From NCBI GenBank assembly GCA_050304615.1, contig JBNLDW010000015.1, positions 1 to 64,000 on the forward strand: a stretch of 64,000 nt of DNA, given 5' to 3'. This document shows positions 60,371-64,000 of this stretch, in pieces. Below the pieces are notes generated by a model. That model ran no database searches. It had not been told where the DNA came from and worked only from the letters and a program-made list of their open reading frames with translations. Source of the DNA: CBFDBF01 sp050304615. GTDB lineage: Bacteria; Pseudomonadota; Gammaproteobacteria; Chromatiales; Chromatiaceae. Numbering within the stretch: position 1 is the stretch's first letter; the number at the start of each line of letters is the position of its first letter. The translations under genes were made by a program, and so were the position numbers.

Positions 60371-62464
60371 CTATTCTCCCTCTTGTATCGCCTTCATGCT
60401 GAGGCGTACCCGACCCTGCTTATCCACCTCAAGTACCTTTACCTTGACAACATCTCCTTCGGCCAGCTTATCGCTGACCTTCTCCACCCGCTCTTCGCAG
60501 ATCTGAGAGATATGTACCAGGCCATCTTTACCCGGCAGGATGGTGACAAAGGCGCCAAAGTCCATCAGACGGGCAACCTTACCTTCATATATAGCGCCCA
60601 CCTCTACATCGGCAGTTACCAGTTTGACCCGCTTGAGTGCCTCCTCTCCTGCAGCCTTATCGACCGAGAAGATCTTTACTATACCGTCATCGTTGACGTC
60701 TACAGTAGCACCAGTCTCTTCGGTTATAGAGCGGATAGTAACCCCGCCTTTGCCGATGACATCGCGGATCTTGTCCGGGTCAATCTTGATGGTAACGATG
60801 CGCGGGGCATGCTCTGACATCTCTTCCCGATGCGATGAGATTACTTTGCCCATCTCCTCTAAGATATGCAAACGGCCATCTTTGGCCTGTGCCAGGGCAA
60901 TCTCCATAATCTCTTTGGTAATACCCTGAATCTTGATATCCATCTGCAAGGCATTGACTCCACTGGTTGTACCTGCCACCTTGAAGTCCATATCACCGAG
61001 GTGATCCTCATCTCCCAGGATATCGGTCAACACTGCAAACTTGTCATCTTCTTTGATCAGACCCATAGCCACCCCGGCCACTGGTGACTTGAGAGGGACA
61101 CCGGCATCCATCAGCGCCAGGCTGGTACCACAGACCGAGGCCATGGAGGATGAACCGTTAGATTCTGTGATCTCAGAGACCACACGGATAGAGTACGGAA
61201 ACTCCTCCATATTAGGCATACAGGCGAGGATACCGCGCTTAGCCAGACGACCATGGCCGATCTCACGACGCTTAGGAGTACCAACACGGCCGGTCTCGCC
61301 GACACAGAACGGAGGAAAATTGTAGTGCAGCATGAAGGGTTCACGATAGCTGCCGTTAAGCGCATCGATGATTTGGGAGTCACGTTCGGTACCCAGAGTG
61401 GCAACCACTATGGCCTGCGTCTCGCCGCGAGTGAATAGAGCTGATCCATGGGTACGCGGTAGTACACCGGTACGCACCTTGATCGGTCGCACAGTTCTGG
61501 TGTCACGGCCATCGATACGTGGTTCTCCGGCCAGGACACGACTGCGTACTACCCTCTTTTTAAGCTTGTCGAGGGCACCCTTGACCTCTGCCTCAGACCA
61601 TTTGGCATCATCGCCAGCGCACAGCTGTGCAACTACCTCAGCGCTCAATTCATCAACCCGACCGTAACGTTCCATTTTATCAGCGATGGTATAGGCTGCA
61701 TTCATCGCCTCAGCTGCTGCCGCATCTACTGCTGCGGCCAGCTCGGTATCTTCTACCGGAGCTATGAACTCAATAACCGGTTTACCCACCTCGGCAGCCA
61801 GCTCTTTGATCGCTTTAATGGCAACCTGCATCTGTTCATGACCAAACAGAACAGCACCCAGCATCACCTCTTCTGACAGGCCGTTGGCCTCAGATTCAAC
61901 CATTAGTACGGCACTCTCTGTACCAGCAACCACCAAATCTAGATCACTCTCATCACTAAGGCCGACGGTGGTCTGATTCAATAGATATTGACCATCCTTA
62001 TAGCCTACCCTAGCGGCACCGATAGGACCGTTGAATGGTAGACCAGAGATGGCCAAAGCAGCGGAGGTGCCGATCAGGGCTGGAATCTCTGGATCCACCC
62101 CTGGATTCAGCGACATCACTGTACAGATGATCTGCACCTCATTGGTATAGCCTTTGGGGAACAGAGGCCGAACTGGACGGTCGATCAGACGACAAACCAG
62201 GATCTCCTTCTCGGAAGGACGACCCTCACGCCGAAAGAAACCACCTGGGATAGTACCGGCAGCGTAGGTCTTCTCCTGATAGTCAACGGTCATGGGAAAG
62301 AAGTCGCGGCCTTCCATGGGACGCTTGGAGCCAACCACTGTGCACTGCACCACGGTATCGCTCATATTGATCATAACTGCGCCATCAGCCTGCCGTGCAA
62401 TCTCACCGGTTTCAATGGTGACTTTATGCTCACCAAACTGAAATTCTTTTGTAATATGGGTCAC
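60371..62464 (-). CDS. pnp: Polyribonucleotide nucleotidyltransferase
   Basis: 697 residues, full length. Two RNase PH domains (with RPVRPLFPKGYTNEVQI and FTRGETQAIVVATLG), a KH domain (RDVIGKGGVTIRSITEETG) and a C-terminal S1 domain (GKDGLVHISQICEERVEKV). It degrades RNA phosphorolytically and is a degradosome part. The order rpsO-pnp is conserved. In E. coli pnp mRNA is autoregulated through an RNase III site upstream; the 35-base gap here is too short to show one clearly. Confidence 0.98.
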   Translation of the reverse strand: MTHITKEFQFGEHKVTIETGEIARQADGAVMINMSDTVVQCTVVGSKRPMEGRDFFPMTVDYQEKTYAAGTIPGGFFRREGRPSEKEILVCRLIDRPVRPLFPKGYTNEVQIICTVMSLNPGVDPEIPALIGTSAALAISGLPFNGPIGAARVGYKDGQYLLNQTTVGLSDESDLDLVVAGTESAVLMVESEANGLSEEVMLGAVLFGHEQMQVAIKAIKELAAEVGKPVIEFIAPVEDTELAAAVDAAAAEAMNAAYTIADKMERYGRVDELSAEVVAQLCAGDDAKWSEAEVKGALDKLKKRVVRSRVLAGEPRIDGRDTRTVRPIKVRTGVLPRTHGSALFTRGETQAIVVATLGTERDSQIIDALNGSYREPFMLHYNFPPFCVGETGRVGTPKRREIGHGRLAKRGILACMPNMEEFPYSIRVVSEITESNGSSSMASVCGTSLALMDAGVPLKSPVAGVAMGLIKEDDKFAVLTDILGDEDHLGDMDFKVAGTTSGVNALQMDIKIQGITKEIMEIALAQAKDGRLHILEEMGKVISSHREEMSEHAPRIVTIKIDPDKIRDVIGKGGVTIRSITEETGATVDVNDDGIVKIFSVDKAAGEEALKRVKLVTADVEVGAIYEGKVARLMDFGAFVTILPGKDGLVHISQICEERVEKVSDKLAEGDVVKVKVLEVDKQGRVRLSMKAIQEGE

Positions 62465-62499
62465 TATTAGGGTCCTCGATAGGGGTTCGATGAACTGGC

Positions 62500-62769
62500 T
62501 TACCTGCGCAGGCCAAGCTTGGAGATCAGGGTGCGATAACGCTCCAGATCCTTGGACTTAAGATAGTCCAGGAGCTTGCGGCGAGAATTGACCATACGTA
62601 CCAACCCATGACGTGAGTGGTGGTCGTGTTTGTGTGCGGCAAAATGACTACTTAGATCGTTGATACGGGCAGTTAAAAGTGCCACTTGAACCTCGGGAGA
62701 GCCGGTATCATTCGTCCCCCGACTATACTCCTCGACCACAGCCTTTTTCTGTTCTGTCGTGATAGACAT
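62500..62769 (-). CDS. rpsO: 30S ribosomal protein S15
   Basis: 89 residues from the ATG at 62769: GGAG is 8 bases before it, whereas the ATG at 62775 is only 2 bases after GGAG. Conserved blocks TGSPEVQVALLTARINDLSSH (split) and HDHHSRHGLVRMVNSRRKLLDYL are typical. It binds 16S rRNA helices 20-22. Followed by pnp. Confidence 0.98.
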   Translation of the reverse strand: MSITTEQKKAVVEEYSRGTNDTGSPEVQVALLTARINDLSSHFAAHKHDHHSRHGLVRMVNSRRKLLDYLKSKDLERYRTLISKLGLRR

Positions 62770-62849
62770 CTTCATTACTCCTCATTGCATGTTAAAAGTT
62801 ACTATGACCACTCCCCAACAATGGGTTCAGGGCAGTGCATCAGAATTAG

Positions 62850-62869
62850 CTCATCCATATATGAATGAG
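62850..62869. other. Short hairpin in truB-rpsO gap
   Basis: CTCATCCATATATGAATGAG can form a small hairpin. No T-run follows. It may affect rpsO expression, but evidence is thin. Confidence 0.3.
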
Positions 62870-62912
62870 CCGTGCATTATGCTTGGTTTAACCTGACCAA
62901 GCAAATGCAAAT

Positions 62913-63818
62913 CTACATTAGGCGCCGTGGCGCCACTCGGCCATCATCCATAATCTCACCCACACCGAAAAAACCATCCGCATCATACAGACGCACCCAA
63001 CCATCTACCGGCGCGTTCGGCACCATTACCGGCTGCCCCTGGCGCATATAAAAACTACTGTCTGCCGATAGTTTCACCTCGGGCCACTGCCCCAATGCGC
63101 TGTCGATAGGTAGCAGCAGAGCATCAGCAGCGGGAAACCCCTCTTCTATTTTCTGTCTCAGGGTGGCCATATCCACCATAGCATCCGCCCTATAAGGACC
63201 AACGCCGGTACGTCTCAGGGCGACAACATGGGCACCACAACCTATCATCTCCCCTATATCCTCTGCCAGAGTGCGCACGTAGGTACCCTTAGAACAGTGC
63301 ACCTCAAGCTCAAATTCAGGAAGTTCGAAACCGCTCATCTCGATCCGGTGGATAGTTATATTACGCGGTTCACGCTCCACCTCTTTACCCTCACGTGCCA
63401 GCTTATAGAGGCGTTCACCCTTATGTTTGAGCGCTGAGTACATCGGCGGAATCTGTTGGATCTCACCCTGAAACCTGGCCACTGCCTGACGCACATCATC
63501 CTCACTAATAGAATCTACCGGACGAGTCTCTAAAACCTCACCTTCAGAATCGGCGGTACTGGTGGTTACTCCAAGCTTAACCTTGACCCAATAGTGCTTA
63601 TCCGCATCTAACAGAAAGGCAGAGATCTTGGTGGCCGCGCCAAAGCAGATCGGCAACAACCCATTGGCCAGTGGATCAAGGCTACCAGTATGCCCTGCCT
63701 TTTGTGCGTTGTAGAGGCGTTTAACCTGCTGCAAGGCATCATTGGAAGTCACACCGAGAGGCTTATCCAGTAACAATATGCCACGCACGTTGCGCCCATT
63801 TCTACGCCGCTTTCCCAT
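62913..63818 (-). CDS. truB: tRNA pseudouridine-55 synthase
   Basis: 301 residues. Catalytic Asp in AGHTGSLDPLANGLLPICFG; GILLLDKPLGVTSNDAL at the start and CSKGTYVRTLAEDIG are further conserved blocks; a PUA-like C-terminal domain ends the chain. It modifies U55 in the tRNA T-loop. Its ATG overlaps the rbfA TAA by one base (TAATG). Confidence 0.98.
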   Translation of the reverse strand: MGKRRRNGRNVRGILLLDKPLGVTSNDALQQVKRLYNAQKAGHTGSLDPLANGLLPICFGAATKISAFLLDADKHYWVKVKLGVTTSTADSEGEVLETRPVDSISEDDVRQAVARFQGEIQQIPPMYSALKHKGERLYKLAREGKEVEREPRNITIHRIEMSGFELPEFELEVHCSKGTYVRTLAEDIGEMIGCGAHVVALRRTGVGPYRADAMVDMATLRQKIEEGFPAADALLLPIDSALGQWPEVKLSADSSFYMRQGQPVMVPNAPVDGWVRLYDADGFFGVGEIMDDGRVAPRRLM

Positions 63819-64000
63819 TATCCGTTCCGCTCCCGATCATGCGCCGTTGCCTCATCAATCAGAGCAGAGAGACGTGCGCCCTCTTCGACTGACTCGTCAT
63901 ATACAAAATGGAGCTGGGGAATGGTACGAATATTGATACTATGGCCGAGTCTATGCCGAAAAAACGGGGCCGCTTCATTCAGCAGTTTTACCGTCTCTTG
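63818..64000 (-). CDS. rbfA: Ribosome-binding factor A, 3' end (runs off right edge)
   Basis: The minus frame is open from the window edge to a TAA at 63820-63818 (60 residues). It includes LGHSINIRTIPQLHFVYDES, the C-terminal KH-like strand of RbfA, and ends ARLSALIDEATAHDRERNG. RbfA assists 30S maturation and cold adaptation. Order rbfA-truB-rpsO-pnp is conserved. Confidence 0.92.
   Translation of the reverse strand, partial: QETVKLLNEAAPFFRHRLGHSINIRTIPQLHFVYDESVEEGARLSALIDEATAHDRERNG

Noticed and set aside
1..64000. Integron integrase, transposases, prophage genes
   Set aside because: No tyrosine recombinase, DDE transposase or phage structural gene was recognised in any frame of the window.

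Overview
The window reads as a gammaproteobacterial chromosome segment. Moderate G+C, the conserved order leuC-leuD-leuB-asd-fimV-truA-trpF-trpB-trpA-accD-folC-SPOR-cvpA-purF-metZ, the block thrS-infC-rpmI-rplT-pheS-pheT-ihfA-merR-tRNA-Pro, and the rbfA-truB-rpsO-pnp run all match that class. FimV, a VPLPA-CTERM sorting signal and an OmpP1/FadL porin would fit a free-living or symbiotic member near the Chromatiales, but species cannot be read from the sequence. The sequence runs off both ends: a GNAT acetyltransferase fragment on the left and the rbfA 3' end on the right.

Layout. 1-2270: an integron-type cassette array without a visible integrase (CALIN-like). Small + strand genes alternate with attC sites, and the array ends at a roughly 70-base palindromic element. 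2289-5505: a secreted SGNH hydrolase, a TrmO-like protein and an unknown exported protein. 5610-8166: the AmmeMemoRadiSam trio (amrS divergent from amrB-amrA). 8188-12230: a small membrane protein, an RNase II-family nuclease, YgfZ and an HDOD protein. 12342-20339: 52-base tandem repeats, tRNA-Pro, and a translation/IHF cluster on the minus strand, then tRNA-Val. 20578-25198: a matrixin-like protease with a sorting signal, an HNH protein, uvrB, an aminotransferase and tRNA-Asn. 25560-26671: a second CALIN-like array, ending at a second copy of the palindromic element. 26906-33760: an exported protein, a Dph6-like ATPase, a DNA glycosylase, a DUF1513 protein, a duplicated 3' fragment of metZ and a very large secreted TPR protein. 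33847-51419: the metZ-to-leuC housekeeping run. 51553-60146: a LysR regulator, an MFS permease, aroC, a TolC-like protein, an M23 peptidase, an ABC exporter and a FadL-type porin. 60371-64000: pnp, rpsO, truB, rbfA.

Working together. The leucine (leuCDB), tryptophan (trpFBA), methionine (metZ, asd), purine (purF), folate (folC) and fatty acid (accD) genes form a long biosynthetic superoperon-like block on the minus strand. A perfect 10-base dyad between leuC and the divergent LysR gene is a candidate operator. The infC gene probably starts at AUC, as expected for an IF3-autoregulated gene. The accessory content is concentrated in the two cassette arrays and in the interval between the metZ fragment and metZ. 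The most unusual observation is that the two arrays, about 24 kb apart, share closely related attC sites and both end in the same palindromic element, with a shorter relative of it at 5458-5505.
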